Below are positions 26,334 to 34,285 of a stretch of DNA of 64,000 nt, piece after piece; positions within the stretch are counted from its first letter, which is position 1; the number at the start of each line of letters is the position of its first letter. Both the position numbers and the translations under genes were made by a program. The stretch comes from Legionella steigerwaltii (GTDB lineage Bacteria; Pseudomonadota; Gammaproteobacteria; Legionellales; Legionellaceae). Below the pieces are notes generated by a model. It made no database searches. It was not told where the DNA came from and saw nothing but the letters and a program-made list of their open reading frames with translations. Location of the stretch: NCBI RefSeq assembly GCF_001468065.1, contig NZ_LNYZ01000013.1, positions 489,118-553,117 of the forward strand, read 5' to 3'.

Positions 26334-26602
26334 TATAGAACCATTTTTACTTCTGGATGCTTTGTAATGGCTCGATAAAACGTGTCAAGCATCTCTTGAT
26401 TCTCAGCATAAACTGTGATTGTTATTGCTAAGTAATTAGAATCCTTACTCATTTTATGAGTTAATGCATCTTCTTCAATATTGGGAAAGTGTGTAATGGT
26501 AATTTGTCTAATTTCCTCAAGAAAAAAAGCTGAATTATTCCCTATTATTTTTATAGGAAAATAACAGGGAAATTCAATAAAAGTCGTTTTTGTCATCTTC
26601 AA
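26333..26602 (-). CDS. ybeD: YbeD (DUF493) family protein
   Basis: The protein has 89 residues. It has the ferredoxin-like DUF493 pattern, with [13 protein letters not shown] at the front, ISVTV-like strands ([13 protein letters not shown]) and a C-terminal [14 protein letters not shown] that matches the family ending. A regulatory (ACT-like) role has been proposed but is not established. It sits between dacA (13 bases upstream) and lipB (one base overlap). Confidence 0.9.
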   Translation of the reverse strand: MKMTKTTFIEFPCYFPIKIIGNNSAFFLEEIRQITITHFPNIEEDALTHKMSKDSNYLAITITVYAENQEMLDTFYRAITKHPEVKMVL

Positions 26603-26615
26603 ATCCTATAGATCT

Positions 26616-27851
26616 TTAGGAGCCAAACCAACGTTTGAAGGCTAAACGAATAGAATCTTTGGTTCGAGTATAAAAACCACCTGATTCAACATCTTGTAAT
26701 GCATAGAGAGGTCGGGTTGAGACGGTATTATTATCAAATTGAACCACCAGGTCACCTATTTTATCACCTTTTTTAATTGGAGCTACAAGGTAAGTAGGAA
26801 CTTTGGTTGCAATATTTAGACGTTGATATTGACCAGTAGGAATAGTGATAAATTGATCTTCATTTAATCCTACAGTAACTTTATCTACTTTACCCTTATA
26901 AAGAGGAAGTTCGGTAATAGATTGACCTGATTTGTAAAGTTGGTGAGTTTCAAAAAATCTGAATCCATAATTTAATAATTTTTCACTATCATCTGCCCGA
27001 GAAGAATCGCTAGGTTCTCCAAGAACTACTGCCAGTAAACGCATGTTGTCACGTTTAGCAGAAGAGACCAGACAGAATCCAGCATCATTCGTATGACCAG
27101 TTTTTATACCATCTACTTGATTATCGCGCCATAATAAGCGATTTCTATTGGGTTGGCGAATGCCATTATAGGTAAACCATTTTTGCTTGTACCAGTCATA
27201 GTATTGTGGAAAATCGATAACTAATGCTCTACCAAGAATCGCTAAATCTTTCGCAGTAGTATACAAGTTAGGATCAGGTAGGCCCGTACTGTCAGTAAAA
27301 TGGCTGTTTTTCATTCCAAGGTTTTGGGCTTGCTGATTCATAAGATCAGTGAATGAATTCTCTGTACCACCAACATGCTCTGCCATTGCAACACATGCAT
27401 CATTTCCTGAGTCAACAATAATCCCCTTCAGTAGGTCTTCAACAGGAACTTGTTGGCCTTCCTTGATAAACATGCGAGAACCACCTATTTTCCAAGCATC
27501 GCGACTTACACGTACATTATCAGTGAGGTGGATTTGCTCATGATGCAATGCATTCGATATGACATATAAAGTCATCATCTTAGTTAAACTGGCTGGAGGT
27601 AAACGCTCTTCACTGTTTTTTTCAGCAATGATTTTGCCGCTGTTTACATCGATCAATATATAAGCTTTTGCATTAAGAATTGGAGGAGCAGGAGTAACTA
27701 AGGGCTTATTGTTTACTGTTGGAGAAGGTCTTTCCAAGTCTGCAGTAGGTTTTGTTGGTAATGAACCTTCATCTGCTATTGAGTTGGTTGACTGCACAAA
27801 TAAGGTAATGAGAAATAGCGTTGTTAATAGAATAGACGTTGTTCTTGTCAT
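26616..27851 (-). CDS. dacA: D-alanyl-D-alanine carboxypeptidase (PBP5/6 family)
   Basis: The protein has 411 residues. It has a signal peptide (about 1-27), a proline-rich linker, then the penicillin-binding domain with SxxK in LPPASLTKMMTLY, SxN in DSGNDACVAMAEH and KTG in VDGIKTGHTNDAG. A PBP5-type C-terminal beta domain follows and ends in an amphipathic helix (SIRLAFKRWFGS) that anchors the protein to the inner membrane. It trims the terminal D-Ala of peptidoglycan stem peptides in the periplasm. It is first in the dacA-ybeD-lipB group. Confidence 0.96.
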   Translation of the reverse strand: MTRTTSILLTTLFLITLFVQSTNSIADEGSLPTKPTADLERPSPTVNNKPLVTPAPPILNAKAYILIDVNSGKIIAEKNSEERLPPASLTKMMTLYVISNALHHEQIHLTDNVRVSRDAWKIGGSRMFIKEGQQVPVEDLLKGIIVDSGNDACVAMAEHVGGTENSFTDLMNQQAQNLGMKNSHFTDSTGLPDPNLYTTAKDLAILGRALVIDFPQYYDWYKQKWFTYNGIRQPNRNRLLWRDNQVDGIKTGHTNDAGFCLVSSAKRDNMRLLAVVLGEPSDSSRADDSEKLLNYGFRFFETHQLYKSGQSITELPLYKGKVDKVTVGLNEDQFITIPTGQYQRLNIATKVPTYLVAPIKKGDKIGDLVVQFDNNTVSTRPLYALQDVESGGFYTRTKDSIRLAFKRWFGS

Positions 27852-28019
27852 GTTGTTTACTAGTCCAAATACAAAAATGAGAATATAGTATCACAGCCTT
27901 TTGAAGGCAACAAAATAGAGATGAAAAATAATGAATTTTTTTTCAAACTAAAATAAGTCTTCGAAATCAGATGATATTTCTGTATATTAGCCAGAAAATA
28001 ATTATAAAAAATGGAAAAA

Positions 28020-28850
28020 ATGCGAAAGATACTTATTGTTGTGACTATTCTGCTAATAGGCTGTCAAACTACAAATCAGTCTCTTGATTCAGGAACTAGA
28101 CAGTCTACCCGACAAGCATCTAAAAATACGAATAATTCCGTTTATAATCGTTACAAAAATAAAACAAATCGATACACGCAACTTCAAGATGGAGCTCCCT
28201 CTAAATTGAAACAGGTCAGTTTTAAAGAGCCTGTCCCAACAAAAGAACCTTTAAGTCGATATGGTAATCCAACTGAATATTCTGTTGATGGACGCTCATA
28301 TAAAGTAATGAGGAGTTCAACTGGTTATAAAACACGTGGGATTGCTTCCTGGTATGGAACAAAATTTCACAAGCAAAGAACGTCAAGTGGCGAGCCTTAT
28401 GATATGTATGTCATGTCCGCTGCACATAAGACCCTACCTTTACCTACTTATGTAAAAGTTAAAAATTTGAATAATGGAAAGGAAGCTGTAGTTAAAGTAA
28501 ATGATCGTGGTCCTTTTCACTCTGATAGGATTATCGACTTGTCTTATGCTGCAGCTTTAAAACTTGGTGTATTTCCCAGGGGAACAGCTCCTGTTGAAAT
28601 TGAAACATTAGCGGGGCCTGCCGGAAAAGCGCATTATTATCTACAAGCAGGCGCTTTTTCAACCGAAGTCTTAGCAAAACGTTTAAAAGAAAAATTAACT
28701 CGCCTTACTCCTTCCCCAGTTTATATTGAGCACTATAAACAACACTATATTGTAAGAGTAGGGCCATTTGGTTCAAAAAATATGGCAGACAGTTTAAAGC
28801 ATAAATTGGTCCTTAATGGAGTTACTGGATCTTTTTCAGTTTTAATTTAA
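28020..28850 (+). CDS. rlpA: RlpA-family septal lipoprotein with SPOR domain
   Basis: The protein has 276 residues. A lipoprotein signal ends LLIGCQTT (Cys about 15). A low-complexity linker precedes a double-psi beta-barrel at about 100-190 (GIASWYGTKFHKQRTSSGE, VKVNDRGPFHSDRIIDLSY), and a C-terminal SPOR domain follows (HYYLQAGAFSTEVLAKRL ... HYIVRVGPFGS). RlpA binds denuded glycan at division sites through SPOR and in some species is a lytic transglycosylase. The conserved Asp of the catalytic barrel (NDRGP) is present. The ATG at 28020, preceded by GGAAAA, begins the signal directly and is favoured over 28011. It is divergent from dacA. Confidence 0.92.
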   Translation: MRKILIVVTILLIGCQTTNQSLDSGTRQSTRQASKNTNNSVYNRYKNKTNRYTQLQDGAPSKLKQVSFKEPVPTKEPLSRYGNPTEYSVDGRSYKVMRSSTGYKTRGIASWYGTKFHKQRTSSGEPYDMYVMSAAHKTLPLPTYVKVKNLNNGKEAVVKVNDRGPFHSDRIIDLSYAAALKLGVFPRGTAPVEIETLAGPAGKAHYYLQAGAFSTEVLAKRLKEKLTRLTPSPVYIEHYKQHYIVRVGPFGSKNMADSLKHKLVLNGVTGSFSVLI

Positions 28851-28953
28851 TTGACAATAAAATTATTGATAGCTAATTAATGGATTAATAGATAAAATTA
28901 TTGCGTTAAATTTTCAGGACATTAGAATTGCTGTGGTAATGAGATTGTAGAGA

Positions 28954-29044
28954 TGTAGCCCGGGTGCAGCGTAGCGGAACCCGGGATTTTGAGCATGAGT
29001 TGACTTCTTTATCCCGGGTTCCGCTACGCTGCACCCGGGCTACA
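28954..29044. repeat. REP-like palindromic element, copy B (complete, perfect arms)
   Basis: The 32-base arms 28954-28985 and 29013-29044 are perfect inverted copies with a 27-base loop. The outer end is TGTAGCCCGGGTGCAGC and the inner end is GGAACCCGGG. It lies between rlpA and the antiporter gene, both on the plus strand. Confidence 0.93.
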
Positions 29045-29086
29045 AATTTTCTTAGGTTGATTTATTAATATTGAGGTACTTAATCA

Positions 29087-30259
29087 ATGCACGACGGCTC
29101 TGTATTTTATACTATTTTCTTAATTTTTGCAGGTGCTGCGTTATTATCAACGGTGGTTCTTTATACCAAACAATCTTTGTTGGTTGCTTATATTCTTCTT
29201 GGTGCAGTGTTTGGACCATGGGGTTTAAAGCTTGTATCTGATGTAAGCATTGTCAAGCAGATTGGTGATGTTGGAATTGTTTTTCTATTATTTCTGCTTG
29301 GATTACATTTGCAGCCGCAAAATCTTATACATATGTTAAAGAAGGTTACATGGATTGCTTTAATTAGTTCAGTTCTTTTTGCTGTAACAGCTTATTGGAT
29401 TGGTCGATTTTTTGGTTTAACTGTGACTGAATCATGGATTTTAGGTTGTTCAATGATGTTTTCAAGTACTATTATTGGCTTGAAATTATTACCAACAACC
29501 ATCTTACACCACCAGCATACTGGTGAGGTAATGATTAGCGTGTTGTTAATGCAAGACGTTATTGCAATTATTGTGCTGATCTTAATTAATGGTGCGCAGC
29601 AAACAGGTGGTTTCTCAATCGATGATATCATTTTAGTGGGTATTGATTTACCTGCACTATGGCTGTTTGCATTTGCTGTTGAACGATATGTTTTGATTCG
29701 GTTACTGGCTCGTTTTGATAGAACTCAAGAATATGTATTTCTGTTATCGATTGGATGGTGTCTTGGTTTGTCTGTTCTTGCACAAAAAATAGGTCTTTCA
29801 GAAGATATTGGTGCGTTTATTGCTGGGGTAGCCTTAGCAGCAAGTCCTATTTCTCTTTATATTGCAGAAAGTTTAAAACCTTTAAGAGACTTTTTCCTAG
29901 TTATGTTTTTCTTTTCGATCGGGGCAACTTTTAACTTTGGATTAGTACTCGAAGTAATCATTCCTGCACTTATTTTATCTGGCTTAGTTTTATTGTTTAA
30001 ACCAGTATTATTTTATTTACTTCTTGGAAAATCTGGTGAAAAGAAACAAGTTTCAAAGGAGGTAGGTATCCGATTGGGGCAAGCAAGCGAGTTTTCATTA
30101 CTTGTTGCCAGCATCGCTTTGAGCACCAAGCTTATTTCGGACAAAGCATCTAATTTAATTCAAGCGACTACTATTTTGACTTTTATTGTTTCATCATACT
30201 TTGTTGTTTTGAAGTACCCAACCCCCATAGCATTCTCTGATAAAATGCGTAAGGATTAA
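29087..30259 (+). CDS. CPA2-family monovalent cation:proton antiporter, membrane domain only
   Basis: The protein has 390 residues that are almost entirely hydrophobic, with about 11-12 helices, and match the Na/H-exchanger fold of KefB/KefC-type transporters. Typical pieces are LGAVFGPWGL, GDVGIVFLLFLLGL (the family's FLLFLIGLE-type motif), SSTIIGLKLL and EDIGAFIAGVALA. It lacks the C-terminal RCK/TrkA nucleotide-binding domain of KefB and KefC, so ligand gating like theirs is not expected. It is followed three bases later by ampE. The transported ion is unknown. Confidence 0.86.
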   Translation: MHDGSVFYTIFLIFAGAALLSTVVLYTKQSLLVAYILLGAVFGPWGLKLVSDVSIVKQIGDVGIVFLLFLLGLHLQPQNLIHMLKKVTWIALISSVLFAVTAYWIGRFFGLTVTESWILGCSMMFSSTIIGLKLLPTTILHHQHTGEVMISVLLMQDVIAIIVLILINGAQQTGGFSIDDIILVGIDLPALWLFAFAVERYVLIRLLARFDRTQEYVFLLSIGWCLGLSVLAQKIGLSEDIGAFIAGVALAASPISLYIAESLKPLRDFFLVMFFFSIGATFNFGLVLEVIIPALILSGLVLLFKPVLFYLLLGKSGEKKQVSKEVGIRLGQASEFSLLVASIALSTKLISDKASNLIQATTILTFIVSSYFVVLKYPTPIAFSDKMRKD

Positions 30260-30262
30260 ATA

Positions 30263-31012
30263 ATGAAATTATTAGTTATATTATTGTGTTTATTAAGTGA
30301 ACGTTTCTTGATTCACACTATGTCCTATCAACGATTCTATTGGTTTCCTGATTATTACCAAAAAATAAAAGGCTTTGCCAATAAGCACAGTATGTTTTCT
30401 AATCCTTGGGTGCTTTTAGCATTGATAGCAATGCCTATTGTAGTGCTTGTATTGATAATATATTTATTATTGCATCATGTAGTTTTTGGATTGATGGGAT
30501 TTCTTTTAAGTTTAATCATTTTCTTTTATTGTCTTGGTCCTCAAAATGTCTTTTATCCAATATCTCAATCAGATACTAAAGATAATCAAGAGCTCTTAGG
30601 CGACTATTTTATCTTAGTTAATAGACAGCTGTTTTCTCTTGTTTTTTGGTACATCATTGCTGGACCTATAGTTGCTTTGGCTTATCGTCTGATCACTCTG
30701 TGTCGTGACTTTGATTCCATTGGTGAGCAAGCAAATGAAGTCACTGATTTACTTGAATGGATTCCTGCGCGATTAACTACATTGCTTTTTTTACTTGTGG
30801 GGAATTTTCAACGCGGTTTTTCTTCATTTGCCAGGTACTTTCTTGCTAAACCCGATTTGAATAGTAGTATGTTACGTGAGTGTGGATTACTCGCAGTAAG
30901 AACAAATGAGACTGAAGAAGTTCCCATGACTGTAGCTGAAGGTTTAGTTGAACATGCAATTATCGTCATGTTGGTTTTTATTGCGTTATTTACCTTAATT
31001 CCTTGGCTTTAG
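30263..31012 (+). CDS. ampE: AmpE-like inner-membrane protein
   Basis: The protein has 249 residues with an N-terminal helix, two further membrane stretches around 50-95, and C-terminal helices. LLVILLCLLSERFLIH, WVLLALIAMPIVVLVLI and the DLLEWIPARLTTLLFLLVGNF segment match AmpE/CobD-related membrane proteins (regulatory signalling modulator AmpE). In enterobacteria ampE follows ampD and influences beta-lactamase induction. Here ampD is absent and the gene follows a cation antiporter with a three-base gap. Confidence 0.82.
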   Translation: MKLLVILLCLLSERFLIHTMSYQRFYWFPDYYQKIKGFANKHSMFSNPWVLLALIAMPIVVLVLIIYLLLHHVVFGLMGFLLSLIIFFYCLGPQNVFYPISQSDTKDNQELLGDYFILVNRQLFSLVFWYIIAGPIVALAYRLITLCRDFDSIGEQANEVTDLLEWIPARLTTLLFLLVGNFQRGFSSFARYFLAKPDLNSSMLRECGLLAVRTNETEEVPMTVAEGLVEHAIIVMLVFIALFTLIPWL

Positions 31013-31029
31013 TTTTAATTGACGGTTGA

Positions 31030-31057
31030 GATTGGTGTTGAGCTGACGGCTCAATCT
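31030..31057 (+). other. Competing hairpins after ampE
   Basis: TTGAGC (31038-31043) can pair with GCTCAA (31049-31054). Alternatively AGATTG (31030-31035) can pair with CAATCT (31052-31057). The two stems exclude each other. There is no strong T-tract, so this is at best a weak terminator. Confidence 0.3.
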
Positions 31058-31086
31058 GCTTAATTATTTATTCGGATGCTATCTAT

Positions 31087-31476
31087 ATGAATTCGTTTTT
31101 GCGCGTCATTTATTGCACTATAATATTAGGGCTTTGTGGTTGCCAAGCATTAAAGCAAAATGAACTTAAAGCTCAAGCAGAGGCACGATGCAATATGACT
31201 TGCATGCAGCACTTTGAATTTTGCAGACAAAGTTGTGTTGATAACTGCCCAAATTGCTCCTATAAAGCTCAAAGAATGGCAGAAAAAAATTATGCTAAAT
31301 ACGTGTATGAGCGAAGAGTCGAAGGCAAAAAAGTGATGCGTGAGTTGAATTCTTACCGCGATCCACTACAATGCCGCAAAGTAACATGTGATTGCGTATT
31401 AGATTTGGCAATTTGTAAGAAAGGTTGCGCTGGTATAATTCCAAAAGAATTGCAAGCTGTACCTTATTGTGTTTAA
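31087..31476 (+). CDS. Cysteine-rich predicted lipoprotein of unknown function
   Basis: The protein has 129 residues. A lipoprotein signal ends LGLCGCQAL (Cys about 19). The mature part is rich in cysteines in short spacings (CNMTC, CRQSCVDNCPNC, then CRKVTCDC and CKKGC), about 16 in total. The pairing pattern suggests either disulfide-knit folding in the envelope or metal binding. I do not recognise a family. It lies 21 bases upstream of aceE and may share its transcript, but a functional link to pyruvate dehydrogenase is not evident. Confidence 0.65.
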   Translation: MNSFLRVIYCTIILGLCGCQALKQNELKAQAEARCNMTCMQHFEFCRQSCVDNCPNCSYKAQRMAEKNYAKYVYERRVEGKKVMRELNSYRDPLQCRKVTCDCVLDLAICKKGCAGIIPKELQAVPYCV

Positions 31477-31497
31477 TAGATTTCGGGGAACACTTTC

Positions 31498-34161
31498 ATG
31501 GCAAATGAAACTAATTTAGATTTGGATCCTATAGAAACGCGTGAATGGCTGGATGCCCTGCAAGCTGTATTAATCAACGATGGTCCTGAACGAGGCGCTT
31601 TTCTTTTAAAACAACTTCTTAATAAAGCAAATTCGGAAGGGGTCAATTTAACAAGTTCAATTCATACACCTTACAGAAATACAATTAAGACGTATGAAGA
31701 AAAGCAAATGCCGCCCGATGAAGGTCTTGGCAAACGTATTAGTGCATTGATTCGTTGGAATGCTGTGGCAATGGTGCTGCGTGCAGGAAAATATGCTCCT
31801 GAACTCGGGGGACATATTGCCTCCTATGCTTCATCATCTACCTTGTATGAAACAGGCTTTAATTATTTTTTTAAAGGACCAAATGGTGAGCATGGTGGTG
31901 ATTTAATTTATATTCAGGGCCACTCTTCTCCTGGGATTTATGCACGAGCCTTCCTTGAAGGGCGATTGACAGAAGAGCAATTAAGTAAATTCAGGCAAGA
32001 AGTAGAAGTTGATGGTTTATCCTCCTATCCTCATCCTTGGTTGATGAGCGAATTTTGGCAATTCCCCACTGTATCTATGGGATTAGGACCTTTGCAAGCT
32101 ATTTATCAAGCGCGTTTTTTAAAATATTTAGAAAATAGAGGGCTTATCCATAATGAGGATAGGAAAGTATGGGCCTTTCTGGGCGATGGTGAAATGGATG
32201 AACCCGAGTCAGTGGGTGCTTTAAGTATTGCTGCTCGTGAAAAGCTCGATAATCTTATTTTTGTTGTAAATTGTAATTTACAGAGACTTGATGGTCCTGT
32301 ACGTGGTAATGGCAAAATTATTCAAGAGCTCGAAGGTTTATTCCGTGGAGCAGGTTGGAATGTAATTAAAGTCATTTGGGGTGGTCGCTGGGATCCATTG
32401 TTTGAGCGCGATAAAGATGGCTGGTTAATAAAACGTATGGAAGAATGTGTTGATGGTGATTACCAAGCATATAAAGCAAATGATGGCGCCTATGTAAGAC
32501 AACATTTCTTTAATCAATATCCTGAATTAAAGAAAATGGTTGAAAACTATACTGATGATGAAATATGGAGATTGAATCGAGGTGGGCATGATCCACAAAA
32601 AGTTTATGCAGCTTATGCTAAAGCTGTAGAGCATAAAGGCTCGCCAACTGTTATTTTAGCTAAAACAATTAAAGGCTATGGTATGGGAGCTGCTGGAGAA
32701 GGACAAAATATAACCCACCAGCAAAAAAAGATGACTGTTGATCAATTGAAAGCTTTTAGAGACAGGTTTAGTATCCCTATCAGTGATGAACAAATTGCTG
32801 ACATCCCATTTTATAAACCTGCAGATGATAGTCCTGAGATTAAATACATCAAAAAGCACCGAGAAGAGTTAGGTGGCTATTTGCCATCACGTTCAACAAA
32901 AGTTGAACCCCTCAAAGCGCCTCCTTTAACTGATTTTTCCTCAGTTACAAAAGGCTTAGGGGATCGAGAAATTTCAACAACAATGGCTTTTGTACGAATT
33001 CTTTCAGCATTGTTAAAAAATAAAGAGATTAGTTCGCGCATTGTTCCAATTGTTCCTGATGAGTGTAGAACATTTGGTATGGAAGGTTTATTTAGACAAA
33101 TTGGTATTTATTCCCCGGTTGGACAACTTTATACGCCTGTAGATCATGAACAAGTCATGTTTTATCGTGAAGCTAAAGACGGACAAATTCTAGAGGAAGG
33201 AATTAATGAAGCAGGTGCTTTTTGTTCCTGGATAGCTGCAGCAACCTCATACAGCTCCAATAAATTAGCCATGATCCCATTTTATATTTACTACTCCATG
33301 TTTGGGTTTCAGCGTGTTGGCGATTTAGCATGGGCTGCCGGTGATATGCAGGCCAGGGGATTTCTGCTCGGCGGTACTGCTGGTCGAACTACTCTTGCGG
33401 GTGAGGGATTGCAACATCAAGACGGACATAGCCATTTATATGCATCAACAATTCCGAATTGTGTTTCTTATGATCCTACCTTTGCTTATGAGCTTGCAGT
33501 GATCATTCAAAACGGCTTGTATCGCATGTATGAAAAACAAGAAAATATTTTTTATTATATCTCTGTAATGAATGAAAACTATATACATCCTGATATGCCA
33601 AAAGGTGTTGAAGAAGGCATTATTAAAGGAATGTATTTATTACAAGAAAGCAAGAAAAAATCCAAACAGCATGTGCAATTAATGGGGAGTGGTACCATAT
33701 TGCGCGAGGTGATTGAAGCCGCGAAGATGTTAAAAGAAGATTATTCTGTAACTTCGGATATTTGGAGTGTGACCAGTTTTAATGAATTAAGACGAGATGG
33801 ATTAGCAGTGGAGCGGCACAATGCAATGCATCCTGATGCAAAAAAATTAAAAAGCTATGTCACAACGCAATTAGAAGGACGAGTTGGACCTGTAATTGCT
33901 GCAACAGATTATATAAGAATTTATGCGGATCAGATTAGACCTTTTGTACCTAATCATTTTGTAACACTAGGTACAGATGGTTATGGAAGAAGTGATACTC
34001 GCGAGCGTTTACGTCATTTCTTTGAAGTAGATGCTAAATTTATAGTTTTGGCAGCATTAAACGCTTTAGTTGCTGAAGGAAGCATTGATAAATCCAAAGT
34101 TGTGGATGCAATGAAGCGCTATAACATTAATCCTGATAAATTGAATCCGGTTAATCATTAG
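31498..34161 (+). CDS. aceE: Pyruvate dehydrogenase E1 component
   Basis: The protein has 887 residues, the same length as E. coli AceE (homodimeric E1). It decarboxylates pyruvate with thiamine diphosphate and reductively acetylates the lipoyl arm of E2. The ThDP/Mg motif FLGDGEMDEPES is clear, as are GGHIASYASSSTLYE, GLQHQDGHSHL and the C-terminal DGYGRSDTRERLRHFFEVD. aceF and lpdA follow on the same strand, separated by gaps of 124 and 35 bases. Confidence 0.98.
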   Translation: MANETNLDLDPIETREWLDALQAVLINDGPERGAFLLKQLLNKANSEGVNLTSSIHTPYRNTIKTYEEKQMPPDEGLGKRISALIRWNAVAMVLRAGKYAPELGGHIASYASSSTLYETGFNYFFKGPNGEHGGDLIYIQGHSSPGIYARAFLEGRLTEEQLSKFRQEVEVDGLSSYPHPWLMSEFWQFPTVSMGLGPLQAIYQARFLKYLENRGLIHNEDRKVWAFLGDGEMDEPESVGALSIAAREKLDNLIFVVNCNLQRLDGPVRGNGKIIQELEGLFRGAGWNVIKVIWGGRWDPLFERDKDGWLIKRMEECVDGDYQAYKANDGAYVRQHFFNQYPELKKMVENYTDDEIWRLNRGGHDPQKVYAAYAKAVEHKGSPTVILAKTIKGYGMGAAGEGQNITHQQKKMTVDQLKAFRDRFSIPISDEQIADIPFYKPADDSPEIKYIKKHREELGGYLPSRSTKVEPLKAPPLTDFSSVTKGLGDREISTTMAFVRILSALLKNKEISSRIVPIVPDECRTFGMEGLFRQIGIYSPVGQLYTPVDHEQVMFYREAKDGQILEEGINEAGAFCSWIAAATSYSSNKLAMIPFYIYYSMFGFQRVGDLAWAAGDMQARGFLLGGTAGRTTLAGEGLQHQDGHSHLYASTIPNCVSYDPTFAYELAVIIQNGLYRMYEKQENIFYYISVMNENYIHPDMPKGVEEGIIKGMYLLQESKKKSKQHVQLMGSGTILREVIEAAKMLKEDYSVTSDIWSVTSFNELRRDGLAVERHNAMHPDAKKLKSYVTTQLEGRVGPVIAATDYIRIYADQIRPFVPNHFVTLGTDGYGRSDTRERLRHFFEVDAKFIVLAALNALVAEGSIDKSKVVDAMKRYNINPDKLNPVNH

Positions 34162-34206
34162 AATTGAAATATACAGTAGCCTTGGTAACTCAAGTAAAGA
34201 TGCTAA

Positions 34207-34240
34207 GGAAGCAGATAAACATTTATTCATGTCTGCTTCC
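34207..34240 (+). other. Stem-loop between aceE and aceF
   Basis: GGAAGCAGA (34207-34215) and TCTGCTTCC (34232-34240) form a perfect 9-bp stem, with a partly self-complementary AT-rich loop. No T-tract follows. It lies about 46 bases before the aceF start and could be a processing or differential-stability element of the aceEF mRNA. Confidence 0.6.
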
Positions 34241-34285
34241 TGTGGATCGTAGCTTGAATATATTGGCAACCTTTTGAGGAAAGAT

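Noticed and set aside
28954-29044. CRISPR or attachment-site repeat
   Set aside because: The repeats are inverted arms of single palindromes scattered over tens of kilobases. They are not regularly spaced direct repeats, and no cas or integrase genes are present.
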